Part shown: positions 41,842 to 52,212 of the stretch, piece by piece
Layout: every line of letters begins with the position of its first letter
How positions within the stretch are numbered: the stretch's first letter is position 1
Source: Deinococcus marmoris DSM 12784
GTDB lineage: Bacteria > Deinococcota > Deinococci > Deinococcales > Deinococcaceae
Assembly (NCBI RefSeq): GCF_000701405.1
Contig: NZ_JNIV01000008.1
Location: 1-64,000 of the forward strand
DNA: 64,000 bases
Reading direction: 5' to 3'
Position numbers and translations under genes: made by a program
Notes under the pieces: generated by a model
Seen by the model: the letters and a program-made list of their open reading frames with translations, nothing else
What the model was told of the DNA's origin: nothing
The model's database searches: none

Positions 41842-42836
41842 CCGATTCATCCCTGTCCCCTTCACCCACCACGCAGCCCTTCGCCCGCAGCATTCTGGAC
41901 AACATCGCCCGCGTGCTGGTGGGCAAGGAGGGCGTGTCCGGGCTGGCCCTGGCCGGGGTGCTGGCCGGGGGCCACGTGCTGCTGGAAGACGCCCCCGGCA
42001 CCGGCAAAACAATGCTGGCCCGCGCGCTGGCTGTCAGCCTGGGCCTGACCTTCACCCGCGTGCAGTTCACCCCGGACCTGCTGCCCGGCGACGTGACTGG
42101 CGTCAGCGTGTACCGCCCCGCCAGTGGCACCTTCGAGTTCGTGCCGGGGCCGATTTTCACGGGTGTCCTGCTGGCCGACGAGATCAACCGCGCCACCCCC
42201 AAGACCCAGTCCGCGCTGCTGGAGGCGATGGGCGAGGGGCAGGTCACCGAATCCGGCGTCACGCATACGCTGGAGCAGCCCTTCGTGGTGATCGCCACCC
42301 AGAACCCGATTGAAAACGAGGGCACCTACCGCCTGCCCGAAGCGCAACTGGACCGCTTTCTGCTGCGCCTGTCGGTGGGCTATCCCACGCTGGAGGAAGA
42401 GGTGCGGATGCTCGCGCGCCTCCAGGGGCAGCACCCAATTCATACGCTGGAATCGGTGGCTGCGCCCGCCGATCTGCTGGCTGCCCGCCGTGAGGTTCAG
42501 GCCGTGCATGTCTCCGAGGACTTGCGGCGTTATATGGCGTCGCTGGCGGCCCGCACGCGCACGCATTCCGCTGTGGCGCTGGGCGGCGGCCCGCGTGCCA
42601 GTCTGGCCTTGCAGGGGGTGGCGCAGGCGCTGGCGTGGATGGAGGAGCGCGGTTACGTCACCCCTGACGACGTGCAGCGGGCTGCTCCTGGGGTGCTGGC
42701 CCACCGCTTGAGCCTCAGGATCGAGGCCCGCTTGCAGGGATTGCCCGCCGAGGAAGTGGTGCGCGAGGTACTGCGCTCCGAGCCGGTGCCGGTGGAATCG
42801 GATCACTCTCAGCCTGAGGCTGTCGGCGCGCAGTGA
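41838..42836 (+). CDS. MoxR family AAA+ ATPase
   Basis: Chaperone-like ATPase of 332 residues. Walker A DAPGTGKTML is at residues 51-60, Walker B VLLADEINRATPKTQ near residue 113, and VIATQNPIENEGTYRLPEAQLDRF is the MoxR signature with sensor 1. The C-terminal lid domain is complete. MoxR proteins act with DUF58 and von Willebrand-like partners to mature or remodel other proteins. The ATG overlaps the upstream stop (ATGA), so it is coupled to the DUF4129 gene. Confidence 0.93.
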   Translation: MTDSSLSPSPTTQPFARSILDNIARVLVGKEGVSGLALAGVLAGGHVLLEDAPGTGKTMLARALAVSLGLTFTRVQFTPDLLPGDVTGVSVYRPASGTFEFVPGPIFTGVLLADEINRATPKTQSALLEAMGEGQVTESGVTHTLEQPFVVIATQNPIENEGTYRLPEAQLDRFLLRLSVGYPTLEEEVRMLARLQGQHPIHTLESVAAPADLLAARREVQAVHVSEDLRRYMASLAARTRTHSAVALGGGPRASLALQGVAQALAWMEERGYVTPDDVQRAAPGVLAHRLSLRIEARLQGLPAEEVVREVLRSEPVPVESDHSQPEAVGAQ

Positions 42837-43954
42837 ACCTGCTGATCTCGGCCCTGGTGTGGCTGGCGGTTCTCGGTGTGCTGGCCGGACTCCTGTGGGC
42901 CGCCTACCGCCAGCCTCCGCGCGTGACCCTGACCCGTGAAGTGCCCCCCAACGGCTTTCAGGGCACCCGCTTGCCCCTGATAGTCCGGCTCGATCTGCAC
43001 AGCCGCCTCCCCATCCGGTATCTGCTGGAAGACCCCACGCCGCGCGCTGTGGTGGTGGACGCGCCCGTGCGGCTGTCCGGCGAGCTGCTGGGCCACTCCG
43101 AGCAGGAGGTCCGTACCTATCTGACCCTCAACAGCCGGGGCGTGTACGAATGGCCGGGTGCCACGCTGCACTGGGCCGATCCGCTGGGGCTGTTCTGGCG
43201 CAGTATTTCCATTCCGGCCTCCCAGCGCCTGGATGTCTTTCCCAGTCCCCACGGCCTGCGTCTGCCGGACCTGCTGCGCCCCCTGCTTTCCGAGGGTGGC
43301 CTGAGCCGCCGCCTGGGTCTGGACGATCCCATCAGCCTGCGGAGCGTGCGCGACTACACGCCGGGCGATCCGCCGGGCCGCATCCACTGGCGTTCCAGCG
43401 CCCGTACGGGCACCCTGAGCGTCCGCGAACCCGAGCGCACGGCGGCCAGCAGCGTGACCGTCTATCTGGACGTGAGCAGCGGGGGAGAGGTGTTTACCGA
43501 AAGCGCCGTGCGTCTGGCTGCCAGTCTGGTGCAGGAGGCGCTGGCCCTGGAATTGCCCGTCTCTGTCGCCACCAACGGGGGCGTGACCCCCACAGGCCGC
43601 CACGCCGAGGCGCTGCATTCCGCCCTGCTGCGGCTGGCGCAGCTTCAGCCGGACCCGGCCCCGCCTGTCATTCCACCCACGCGCTCGGGGGGCAACCTGA
43701 TCATCCTGAGCGCCAGTCCTGCGCCCGCGCTGATCGCCGGGGCCATGCGGGCGCGGGCCACCGCCAGCCGGGTGGCGATCGTCGCCATGCCCGAGGGCTT
43801 TTACCTGGAACCCGGCGAAAGGGCGCGCCGCCAGTGGGTGGCCGCCCCCGACTCGGTCAGGAATCTGGAGCGGCAGGCTGGGGTGCTGGCCGGGGCGGGC
43901 ATTCTGGTCTTCGTGCTGCGCGGCAACCAGAGCGTGTTGCGGCTGGGCGGCTGA
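42833..43954 (+). CDS. DUF58 domain protein (MoxR partner)
   Basis: A 373-residue protein with two N-terminal membrane segments (LLISALVWLAVLGVLAGLLWAA) and the DUF58 core DYTPGDPPGRIHWRSSARTGTLSVRE (near residues 175-200), followed by a von Willebrand-like fold with VTVYLDVSSGG. The GTG start overlaps the moxR stop by four bases. The usual fourth member of such operons, a transglutaminase-like protease, is not next to it. Confidence 0.88.
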   Translation: MNLLISALVWLAVLGVLAGLLWAAYRQPPRVTLTREVPPNGFQGTRLPLIVRLDLHSRLPIRYLLEDPTPRAVVVDAPVRLSGELLGHSEQEVRTYLTLNSRGVYEWPGATLHWADPLGLFWRSISIPASQRLDVFPSPHGLRLPDLLRPLLSEGGLSRRLGLDDPISLRSVRDYTPGDPPGRIHWRSSARTGTLSVREPERTAASSVTVYLDVSSGGEVFTESAVRLAASLVQEALALELPVSVATNGGVTPTGRHAEALHSALLRLAQLQPDPAPPVIPPTRSGGNLIILSASPAPALIAGAMRARATASRVAIVAMPEGFYLEPGERARRQWVAAPDSVRNLERQAGVLAGAGILVFVLRGNQSVLRLGG

Positions 43955-44022
43955 GGCCAGCATGAAGCCAGATGAAGGAAGCGCTCAGGCCGCCGATTCG
44001 CTCAACTTGGTAGCGTAGGCAC

Positions 44023-44295
44023 ATGACCCAGAATGATGATCGCCAGGGCGGCAAGCTGCCAGGCAACACCGAGACGGACGGCAAGCACGAACCCACCAAC
44101 GTGGAGCTGCAATTCATGGGCCACACCGACCCGGGTGCAGAGCTGGAAGCCGAGGTGGAGGCCCAGAGCCGCGAGGCCGGGGAGTACAGGGAACGCGGCA
44201 TGGACAAGCAGGACGTGGCGCTGGCCGGAACGATGGACGGCAGCGATCCGCCCAGCACCAACATGGGCGACGCCGACGAGGAAATGACGCCCTGA
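44023..44295 (+). CDS. Small hydrophilic, disordered-looking protein (90 aa)
   Basis: An acidic 90-residue protein (MTQNDDRQGGKLPGNTETDG...) with no hydrophobic core, rich in Asp, Glu, Gly and Asn, as found in hydrophilin-like stress proteins. TAGCGT ends six bases before the ATG and there is no ribosome site, fitting a leaderless mRNA. No family is recognised. It has its own terminator, which supports it being a real transcription unit. Confidence 0.6.
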   Translation: MTQNDDRQGGKLPGNTETDGKHEPTNVELQFMGHTDPGAELEAEVEAQSREAGEYRERGMDKQDVALAGTMDGSDPPSTNMGDADEEMTP

Positions 44296-44324
44296 CCCGA
44301 CTTTCCAGAACCTCTTCCAGAAAG

Positions 44325-44354
44325 ACACCCCGCCTCAGTGCCGGGTGTTTTTTC
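44325..44354 (+). terminator. Terminator of the small hydrophilic gene
   Basis: ACACCC and GGGTGT stem with inner GC pairs, followed by six T residues; probably also reached by the convergent glycosyltransferase gene. Confidence 0.7.
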
Positions 44355-44365
44355 GTTCTGGGTGA

Positions 44366-45562
44366 TCAGTGCTGTGCCAGCCGCTCGATCTCTGCCGCGA
44401 TAACAGGCAAGGCCCCCGCCGGACCGATGCGGGTCAATCCGTCCAGCGCCGCCCGCGCCCGCATTGGGCCGTTGCTAAGAGTTGACCTGACCTCTGCCGC
44501 CAGAATCACCGGGTCCGCCCCCACCACCCGGAGCGCCGCGCCCAGCAGACGCCCCTGCCGCCGCGCAAAGCCCTCGGTGTACTGTGGGCCGCTCGTGGCA
44601 AAGGCGACGACTGGAACCCCCAGCCCGGCCAGTTGCTCGTTCGCCGTGCCTGATGTGCCGATGGCGATGTCCGCCGCCCGCGCCACTGCGCCGAAAGCAC
44701 CGCGCAGCAGGCGGATGCTTGCGCCCTCGCCCGTGGCCAGCGCCTCCGCATCATTGCGAATCTCCAGCGTCCAGCCGTCCGGCAGCGTGACCGCCTCCCA
44801 GGCGTGCGGCCAGGCCACCAGCGCCGTGACTTCGGGCAGCAATGCGGCGGCTCGCAGCATCACGGGCAGACTCTCACGGTGATCCTCCCGCGAACCGGGC
44901 AAGAGGGCCAGCACCGGACGGCCCGGTGGCAGATTCAGTTCACGCTCTGGCCTGTCTAGCACGTCCATCGCAAAACTTCCGGCAAAGCGGGCCGGGACGC
45001 CGCGCCGCTGGTAGTAGCGCTGGGTGGCGGCGTCGCGCACGAAGACGGCGGCGGCCCCGCGTGCCAGCCGCAGTTCGTAGGGCATGGGCAGGTTGGCCCC
45101 CAGCGCGTTCAGTTCCCGCAAAGCCCCGCGCAGACCCAGGCCATCCAGATACTGTGCGCTCAGCAGCGGCTGAACATGAATCAGGGGCAGGTGATTGATC
45201 CTCGCCGCCACACTGCCCACCATCAGCGCGTAGGCGTCGCCCACGACGACGACTGCGCCCGCGCCTCTGGCCCCGCGCACGGCGTCGGCCCACTGCCCCA
45301 GCGAGTCACCGATCAGTCCGGCCCTCAAATCTGCTTTCAGGTTGTTCAGGCTGCCGAAGGGAAAGCCGCCGCTGGGCAGGTGCAGCACCCGGCCCACCCG
45401 GTTGGCCTCGGCGGCGGCATAAGCCCGGCCCTCACCCACCAGTGGGGAATAACGAATCTCGCCCGGCAGCAGCCCGGCCAGCCGCGCCCCGATCAGGTCT
45501 TCCGCCGTGCCGTTGGAAATGAACAGGGTGGGGTGGGGGGCGGCAGTCACGCGCCGCAGCAT
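44366..45562 (-). CDS. LpxB-related glycosyltransferase-like protein
   Basis: A 398-residue GT-B-fold protein of the group related to lipid-A-disaccharide synthase (cyanobacteria and Deinococcus carry such proteins). Visible signatures are [15 protein letters not shown] at the N-terminus, [38 protein letters not shown] (the LPGSR nucleotide-binding stretch) and the C-terminal [25 protein letters not shown]. Deinococcus lacks lipid A, and no lpxA/C/D neighbours occur, so it must glycosylate another lipid or envelope precursor. Confidence 0.8.
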   Translation of the reverse strand: MLRRVTAAPHPTLFISNGTAEDLIGARLAGLLPGEIRYSPLVGEGRAYAAAEANRVGRVLHLPSGGFPFGSLNNLKADLRAGLIGDSLGQWADAVRGARGAGAVVVVGDAYALMVGSVAARINHLPLIHVQPLLSAQYLDGLGLRGALRELNALGANLPMPYELRLARGAAAVFVRDAATQRYYQRRGVPARFAGSFAMDVLDRPERELNLPPGRPVLALLPGSREDHRESLPVMLRAAALLPEVTALVAWPHAWEAVTLPDGWTLEIRNDAEALATGEGASIRLLRGAFGAVARAADIAIGTSGTANEQLAGLGVPVVAFATSGPQYTEGFARRQGRLLGAALRVVGADPVILAAEVRSTLSNGPMRARAALDGLTRIGPAGALPVIAAEIERLAQH

Positions 45563-45647
45563 ACTGCCGATGATCGAATCCTAATATCGCCCGTCCGCGC
45601 TGGCGTGATAGGAATACGGCTGAGATGCCCCCCGCAAGTGACCTTCA

Positions 45648-46067
45648 ATGAGCGAGTTCGACGAGCTTCAGGCCGCCATCCGCCGCCACGCCCACGAGCG
45701 GCAGGCCGAGGAGCGCGCCTGCGAGTCGTTCCTGAACGCGCTGTACCATGCCCTGCGGACTGCCAGCGGGCCGGGGTTGCCACTGAACAACGTGACGCTG
45801 GACTTCACCGTGGACCCCGCCAACCGCCTGCGCCCCGTACCCACCGGGGGCTTTCACGCTGCCTGGCTGCGCCTGGGTCTGTGCGAGATGCTGGTGCGCG
45901 TGCGCCGGGTGGGCGGGGCCTTTCAGGGCGAGTACGGCGACGGCGGCAGCTTCCGGCTGGAAACGGCGGGCGAGAACGAGTTGATCACCCTGGCCCGCCA
46001 GATGCTGCGTGATGTGGCGGATACGTATGCGGGTTCAGGGCAGGAGCGCATCAGACGACTGAACTGA
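45648..46067 (+). CDS. Conserved-looking hypothetical protein (139 aa)
   Basis: A soluble 139-residue protein beginning MSEFDELQAAIRRHAHERQAEERACESFLNAL, with a helical N-terminus and a beta-rich middle (VTLDFTVDPANRLRPVPTGGF, EMLVRVRRVGGAFQGEYGDGGSF). No family is recognised. It is divergent from the LpxB-related gene, 85 bases away, and converges on the sugar permeases, from which it is separated by a bidirectional terminator. Confidence 0.65.
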   Translation: MSEFDELQAAIRRHAHERQAEERACESFLNALYHALRTASGPGLPLNNVTLDFTVDPANRLRPVPTGGFHAAWLRLGLCEMLVRVRRVGGAFQGEYGDGGSFRLETAGENELITLARQMLRDVADTYAGSGQERIRRLN

Positions 46068-46080
46068 GGATGAGCAAAGA

Positions 46081-46115
46081 AAATCGCCCCTCCAGAATTC
46101 GGAGAGGCGATTTTG
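46081..46115. terminator. Bidirectional terminator
   Basis: AAATCGCC-CCTCC...GGAGA-GGCGATTTT; a 12-base stem with A-tract on one side and T-tract on the other serves both converging units. Confidence 0.8.
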
Positions 46116-46127
46116 TCAGAGAAGAGG

Positions 46128-46979
46128 CTAGCCCTTGACCGCCCCTGCCGTCAGGCCGGACACGATGTTGCGCTGGAAAATCAGCACCAGCGTGATCAGC
46201 GGAATCGTGACCACGATGCTGGCGGCCATGATCGGCCCCCACGGCTGGTCAAACTGCGACGCACCCGAGTAGTTGGCGATCACCACGGGCACGGTGCGGT
46301 TGGTACTCATGAAGGTCAGCGCGAACAGGTACTCGTTCCAGGCGTTGATGAAGGCCAGCAGACCGGTGGTCACCAGCGCGGGCATCATCACCGGGAACAG
46401 CACCTTGAACAGCGTTTGCAGCGGGCTTGCGCCGTCCACCAGCGCCGCTTCTTCCAGCTCGCCAGGAATGTCGCGCACGAAGGAGGTCAGCACCCAGACG
46501 GTGAAGGGAATGGTGAAGATCAGGTACGAGACCATCAGGCCAATCGGGTTGTCAAACAGGTTGAAGCGCGTGATCAGGGTAAATAGCCCGCCCAGCACAG
46601 CGATCTGCGGAAACACGCTGACCGCCAGGATGATGTACATGATGAACTGCTTGCCCCGGAAGCGGAAACGCCCCAGCGCGTAGGCGGCAAACGAGCCGAA
46701 CAGCAGGCTGACGGCCACCGCGCCCACGGCAACCACCGTGCTGAACAGCAGCCCACGCCGGAAGCTGGCGTTGGCAAACACCTGGGTGTAATTGTCCAGG
46801 GTGGTGGGCGCAAAGGCGAATTGCAGCGGCGGCAGGAACAGATCGGTGGCCCGCCGGAAACTGGTCAGCACGGCCCAGCCGAAGGGCAGCAGCAGGTACA
46901 GGGTAATCACGATCACCAGCAGGTAGAACAGCGTGCGCTGAAGGTAGTACAGGCCGGGCTTGGTCCGTTTCAGATACAT
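46128..46979 (-). CDS. Sugar ABC transporter permease (MalG-type)
   Basis: A 283-residue inner-membrane protein with six predicted helices and the EAA loop [25 protein letters not shown] (near residue 185) that contacts the ATPase. [25 protein letters not shown] is a typical MalG opening. It lies 15 bases after the MalF-type gene and is the last of the unit binding protein - MalF - MalG. No ATPase gene is nearby; such transporters usually share a general MsiK/UgpC-type ATPase encoded elsewhere. Confidence 0.92.
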   Translation of the reverse strand: MYLKRTKPGLYYLQRTLFYLLVIVITLYLLLPFGWAVLTSFRRATDLFLPPLQFAFAPTTLDNYTQVFANASFRRGLLFSTVVAVGAVAVSLLFGSFAAYALGRFRFRGKQFIMYIILAVSVFPQIAVLGGLFTLITRFNLFDNPIGLMVSYLIFTIPFTVWVLTSFVRDIPGELEEAALVDGASPLQTLFKVLFPVMMPALVTTGLLAFINAWNEYLFALTFMSTNRTVPVVIANYSGASQFDQPWGPIMAASIVVTIPLITLVLIFQRNIVSGLTAGAVKG

Positions 46980-46994
46980 GTCTGTCTCCCTCCT

Positions 46995-47942
46995 CTAGTC
47001 GAACTTCACGCGGAAGGCGGTCACGTAGATGACCACAATCGCCATGATGATGATAAAAATGGCCACCGAGACGGCGCTGCCGGTGCCCAGCAGTTGGTTG
47101 TCGATCAGTTGCTGGCGGGCGTAGCCGGTCATGCTGGTGCTGGCGGCCACGTTTGCGCCCAGCATCACGTACATGATGTCGAACACGCGCAGGGCGTCCA
47201 GGCTGCGGAAGACCAGGGCCACCAGCAGCGCGGGCCGCAGCAGCGGCAGGGTCATGCGCCAGAACTGGGTCCACTTGGTTGCGCCGTCCATGTCGGCGGC
47301 CTCGTACATGTCGCCGGGCAGGCTTTGCAGTCCGGCCAGGATCAGCAGCGCCATGAACGAGGTGGTCTTCCACACGTCCACGGCGATCATGGCCCAGATG
47401 GCCGTGCCCGAATCGGCCAGCAGCGCCTGCCCGCCCAGCAAACCCTGCCCGATCAGGCCGAAGGAATCGTTGTACATGTAGGCCCACATCTGCGCCGAGA
47501 CCACTGTGGGAATCGCCCAGGGCACCAGCATGGCGGTCCGCAGGAACGAACGCCCCGCGAAGGCGCTGTTGACCACCAGCGCGATGATCATGCCGAACAC
47601 CGTTTCCAGCGCCACCGAGAACACGGTAAAGATCAGTGTGTTGCGAACGGCGGTCCACCACTGGGGGTCTTGCATGAAGCCCAGGCCGATGCCCTCGGCG
47701 GTGGTGAACCAGAAGTTCTGGAGGCCGACAAAGGTGGCCTGTCCCGGCGTAGTCAGGTTGGCTTCCTGCGCCGAGAAGAAAATCGTGCGGTATAGCGGGA
47801 AACCGGCCACCAGCGCAATGGCGATCAATGTGGGCAGCAGCAGCCAGAAAGCCTGCCAGGCGCGTGCGCCCTCGATGCCGCGAACTTTCTTGCGGCCAAT
47901 GGGTGGGACGGTTGGAGGCTTGGTGGGGGCGTTTGCGGTCAT
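46995..47942 (-). CDS. Sugar ABC transporter permease (MalF-type)
   Basis: A 315-residue membrane protein with six or seven hydrophobic segments and the EAA loop [25 protein letters not shown] (near residue 215). The N-terminal cytosolic part is basic ([20 protein letters not shown]). The CDS is followed closely by the MalG-type gene. Between it and the upstream binding-protein gene are 293 bases containing a strong hairpin. Confidence 0.92.
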   Translation of the reverse strand: MTANAPTKPPTVPPIGRKKVRGIEGARAWQAFWLLLPTLIAIALVAGFPLYRTIFFSAQEANLTTPGQATFVGLQNFWFTTAEGIGLGFMQDPQWWTAVRNTLIFTVFSVALETVFGMIIALVVNSAFAGRSFLRTAMLVPWAIPTVVSAQMWAYMYNDSFGLIGQGLLGGQALLADSGTAIWAMIAVDVWKTTSFMALLILAGLQSLPGDMYEAADMDGATKWTQFWRMTLPLLRPALLVALVFRSLDALRVFDIMYVMLGANVAASTSMTGYARQQLIDNQLLGTGSAVSVAIFIIIMAIVVIYVTAFRVKFD

Positions 47943-48168
47943 GGGTTACGGCCTCCTTGTCCCTGAAAGGTGGGTTCCCGAAAAAAGGGGATGCCCGGCA
48001 CTGCTCAAATGGAATGCGCTGTCGCGGAGAACGGCTGGCCTGCTCTGATCTGGAGCCTTTAGTGTAAAGGTCAATGCTGGTCTGTGTTTGAGGGGAATGC
48101 AGAAATGACGCGCGGCGTCGGTGGAGCTGGACTGATTTCTAAAATGGGTCTGCTTTCTGAAATGAGAA

Positions 48169-48200
48169 GGGGGAACACCCAGTTGCAGCGGGCGTCCCCC
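48169..48200 (-). other. Hairpin between binding-protein and permease genes
   Basis: GGGGGA-CGCCC...GGGTG-TTCCCCC on the reverse strand, 36 bases after the binding-protein stop, without a U-tract. Such stems commonly protect the upstream mRNA end and limit permease expression in sugar ABC operons. The remaining 47943-48168 shows a possible weak promoter (TTGACC near 48071) but no gene. Confidence 0.5.
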
Positions 48201-48235
48201 AGTTCACCGAATGGTGAGGGCCAGAGTGGGCGCGC

Positions 48236-49495
48236 TTACCAGCCGCGTCCCTTGATGCGGGCCAGGTCCGTTTCCAGCTTCTTAACGGCGGCTGCACCCT
48301 TGGTCTTGCCCGCCATCACGTCGCTGACTGCGCCCGCGAAAGCCTGCGAAACCTGGTTGTACTTCAGCTTGGTGGGGCCGGAGGGGCGGGCCACGGCGCT
48401 GGTGAAGACGTCCAGCAGGCTGCCGAAGAAGGGGTTGGCCTTCAGGATGGCCTGGTCCTTGTACAGCGCGGGACGGGTGGGGTTGTAGGCTCCCTCGATG
48501 GCGCGGAGCTTTTGCTCCTCGGCTCCGGTCAGGTAGCGCACCAGATCGATGGCGGCGGCCTGGTTCTTGGAGTACGTGCTGACTCCCAGGTTCCAGCCGC
48601 CCAGGGTCGCCGCTGCGCCGTTGCCGCCGCTGGGCAGAGGGGCCACGCCGATCTTGCCCTTGACCTTGCTGTCGTCGCTCTGGCCCAGTGCCCAGGCGTA
48701 GGGCCAGTTGCGCATGAACGCCGCGTTGCCCGACTGGAAGATGCCGCGCGCTTCTTCCTCACCGTAGGTGGTCACGCCTGCGGGGCTGATGGTCTTGACC
48801 CAGCTTGCGGCGGTGTCCATCGCTTTGGCGGCGTTGGCGTTGTTGACCGTGATCTTGCCGCTGTCGTCCACGATGGTGCCGCCGCCGAAGGACACCAGCC
48901 ATTCCAGCGCGTCGCAGGTCAGGCCCTCGTAGTTCTTGCCCTGGAAGACGAAACCGGTGAAGGTGCTGCTGGTCTTCTTCTCGCCGTCCTGGATCTTCTT
49001 GGCCATGGTGGCCAGCTCGGTCCAGGTTTTGGGCGCGGCGCTGTAGCCGTACTTCTTCATCAGGTCCGTGCGGTAGTACAGCAGTCCGGCGTCCGTGAAC
49101 CACGGCAGCGACACCAGTTTGCCGTCCACGGTGTTGGCCGCGACGATGCCCTTGAAGTGCGCGTTCACCTCTGCGGCGGGCACCTTGCTCTTCAGGTCCA
49201 CGAAGTGCTGCGACAGCAGGCCGGGCCAGATGACGTCGAGCTGGTAGACGTCGATGGCGTCGCTCTTGGCGGCCAACTGCTGCTGGTACAGGCCCAGGCG
49301 GTCGTTGGTCAGGTTGGGGCTTTCAAAGACCTTGACGGTGTTGCCCGTCTTTTTGGCCCAGCGCGCCGAGCCGTCCTTGCAGAGCTGGAGTTCCTGACCC
49401 ACGGTTCCGCAGGCCAGGGTGACCTGAACGGCTCCGGCCTGGCTGGAGGCAGCGATGGCGGCGGTGAGGCTGACAAGTGCAATAGCTTTCTTCAT
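48236..49495 (-). CDS. Sugar ABC transporter substrate-binding protein
   Basis: A 419-residue exported protein of extracellular solute-binding family 1. [22 protein letters not shown] is the signal peptide; mature part [39 protein letters not shown] and later [39 protein letters not shown] match trehalose/maltose-type binding proteins. It is the first and probably most expressed gene of the unit, with a cre-like operator just downstream of its promoter. The exact sugar is inferred only by similarity of style. Confidence 0.9.
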   Translation of the reverse strand: MKKAIALVSLTAAIAASSQAGAVQVTLACGTVGQELQLCKDGSARWAKKTGNTVKVFESPNLTNDRLGLYQQQLAAKSDAIDVYQLDVIWPGLLSQHFVDLKSKVPAAEVNAHFKGIVAANTVDGKLVSLPWFTDAGLLYYRTDLMKKYGYSAAPKTWTELATMAKKIQDGEKKTSSTFTGFVFQGKNYEGLTCDALEWLVSFGGGTIVDDSGKITVNNANAAKAMDTAASWVKTISPAGVTTYGEEEARGIFQSGNAAFMRNWPYAWALGQSDDSKVKGKIGVAPLPSGGNGAAATLGGWNLGVSTYSKNQAAAIDLVRYLTGAEEQKLRAIEGAYNPTRPALYKDQAILKANPFFGSLLDVFTSAVARPSGPTKLKYNQVSQAFAGAVSDVMAGKTKGAAAVKKLETDLARIKGRGW

Positions 49496-49547
49496 ATCTT
49501 CTCCTGTGTGGACAGACCGGGCGGACCCCGACTGCGCCCCCTCGTTT

Positions 49548-49614
49548 CGGAAGCGGTTCCACGGTTACGTAGTTGTGATTCTGGCAGGCTACACCGCTCG
49601 CCTGTGGGTGTCAA
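49548..49614 (-). promoter_or_regulatory. Promoter and LacI/cre-like operator of the sugar ABC operon
   Basis: Reverse-strand promoter TTGACA (49609-49614), 17-base spacer, TAGCCT (49586-49591). About 20 bases after the predicted start lies TGGAACCGCTTCCG (49548-49561), which fits the LacI-family consensus TGNAANCGNTNNCN and is itself a GGAA...TTCC palindrome. A repressor bound there would block elongation. No LacI-type gene is in the window. Confidence 0.55.
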
Positions 49615-49809
49615 TGTGAGTTTTCTCAATTGGCGGGTGGAGTCGAGGGCGGCTGGCAGGCGCTCAGCGGCACCTCGCCCGCACTCGGAACAGGGTTTTT
49701 CCGCGCTCTGACGCCAGGGCCTCGTGGCCATCCATCAACCTCAAACTGTCGATCTTTGTGATGTGATGGTGCGGCAGTATGTCCTTCGTTCCAAGCGGGT
49801 CGGCAGCTC

Positions 49810-49866
49810 GGATGACGGGTGCGGGGCAGGACGCTGCTGTGCAAGACGCCCTGGTGTCCGTCATCC
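49810..49866. other. Perfect 9-bp inverted repeat upstream of gatC
   Basis: GGATGACGG (49810-49818) and CCGTCATCC (49858-49866) with a 39-base loop. It is in the 465-base gap between the sugar-binding gene and gatC. No function can be assigned; apart from this, the sugar promoter and the gatC -10 box, I see nothing in that gap. Confidence 0.3.
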
Positions 49867-49947
49867 GCTGTCTGTCAGCGTCGCAGGCAAATCGGCCCAG
49901 CAGTTCCCCGCCCGGAAGGCAGAGGCCAAACCGCCGTGCCCAGAATC

Positions 49948-49960
49948 TATACTGCGCCCC
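49948..49960 (+). promoter_or_regulatory. gatC -10 box (leaderless start)
   Basis: TATACT (49948-49953) ends seven bases before the gatC ATG and there is no Shine-Dalgarno; the -35 region is weak. Confidence 0.45.
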
Positions 49961-50251
49961 ATGATTGACGCCGCCCAGATGGACCACCTCGCCAGCCTCG
50001 CGCGGCTGGAGCTGACCCCCGGTGAACGGGAAGCCATGACCCAGGACCTCGTGCGCGTGCTGGGCTACTTCGAGCAACTGCGGGAAGTGAATACCGACGG
50101 CGTGGAAGAAATGCAGCGCCCGGTGAATCTGGTCAACGTCCTGCGGGATGACGTGCCCGGCAAGGCGTTCCCCGCGTCCGTGATCGAGGCTCTGGCCCCC
50201 GAGACCCAGGACGGCCTGATCCGCGTTCCCCGCACCGTCGAGGCCGACTGA
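49961..50251 (+). CDS. gatC: Glutamyl/aspartyl-tRNA amidotransferase subunit C
   Basis: Small 96-residue scaffold of GatCAB, which amidates Glu-tRNA(Gln) and Asp-tRNA(Asn). [54 protein letters not shown] is the full family pattern, followed by [11 protein letters not shown]. The ATG at 49961 is used since the frame upstream has no family similarity. It ends directly against serS (TGA-ATG), an operon of two translation genes; gatA and gatB are elsewhere. Confidence 0.93.
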   Translation: MIDAAQMDHLASLARLELTPGEREAMTQDLVRVLGYFEQLREVNTDGVEEMQRPVNLVNVLRDDVPGKAFPASVIEALAPETQDGLIRVPRTVEAD

Positions 50252-51529
<1,278 letters not shown>

Positions 51530-51614
51530 GTCCTCCATTGTCCTGCATCCAGCCGTGAGGGCCAGGTCAGGTGACTGGCTCTCTTTTCATGGGCAGGCTG
51601 TGGAGAATGACCGT

Positions 51615-52169
51615 GTGAATTGGATGCAACTCATGGCATTGGCGCTGACCTGTTCAGGCGTCGGCATGGCGGGCGGAAGGCAGCCTGAGGCTGCCTGGCT
51701 GGGCCGCGCGGTGGACGTGCAGAACACTGAGTTCTGCCGCGCCAACGGGTGCCGACTGCTCCCGGCGCGCCAGAACCAGACCAATACGGTGGGCTGGCAT
51801 GACGGTCAGCAGCTCCGCTACGGCGTGGGCCAGGGCTGGACGCTGGAAGTGGAGGTGCGCCCGGAAGGCTGGATCAGCAACGCCTTTCTGCTCAATTCCT
51901 CGGCCCACCGGGGAACCCGACTTGACACGAAGGAATTGAACCGGGCCGCCCACTTTCTAAGTGCCGTGACAGGCCGCCAATTTTCAGCGGGAGCCGTGAG
52001 ATCCTGTATTTCTGCCGGTCTGGCCGCCCAGAATCTTGACCCGGACATTTACGGTCCACTCCAGCAGCTCAGTCAGTGGAAGACTCCGGCAGGTCTGCCC
52101 TACAAAGCGCGGTGCGGCGTGGCGGGCGCGGGGCCGCTGGGCGTCTGGGCGGGGTGGATGCAGGCATAA
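51615..52169 (+). CDS. Small secreted hypothetical protein
   Basis: A 184-residue protein, GTG start (VNWMQLMALALTCSGVGMAGG) with TGGAGA seven bases upstream; an ATG three codons later is the alternative. The N-terminus looks like a signal peptide. The mature part has four or five cysteines (EFCRANGCRLLP, SCISAG, RCGV) that could form disulfides. No family is recognised. It precedes the protease-nuclease gene by 43 bases on the same strand, but a TACCCT box suggests the latter also has its own promoter. Confidence 0.6.
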   Translation: MNWMQLMALALTCSGVGMAGGRQPEAAWLGRAVDVQNTEFCRANGCRLLPARQNQTNTVGWHDGQQLRYGVGQGWTLEVEVRPEGWISNAFLLNSSAHRGTRLDTKELNRAAHFLSAVTGRQFSAGAVRSCISAGLAAQNLDPDIYGPLQQLSQWKTPAGLPYKARCGVAGAGPLGVWAGWMQA

Positions 52170-52212
52170 AGACTGCGCGCCTACCTCACCCCCGTTCCGC
52201 TACCCTACCCAC

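Noticed and set aside
49626..49844. 72-codon reverse-strand ORF upstream of the sugar-binding gene
   Set aside because: Pro/His/Arg-rich shadow-like composition, no ribosome site, overlaps promoter sequence.
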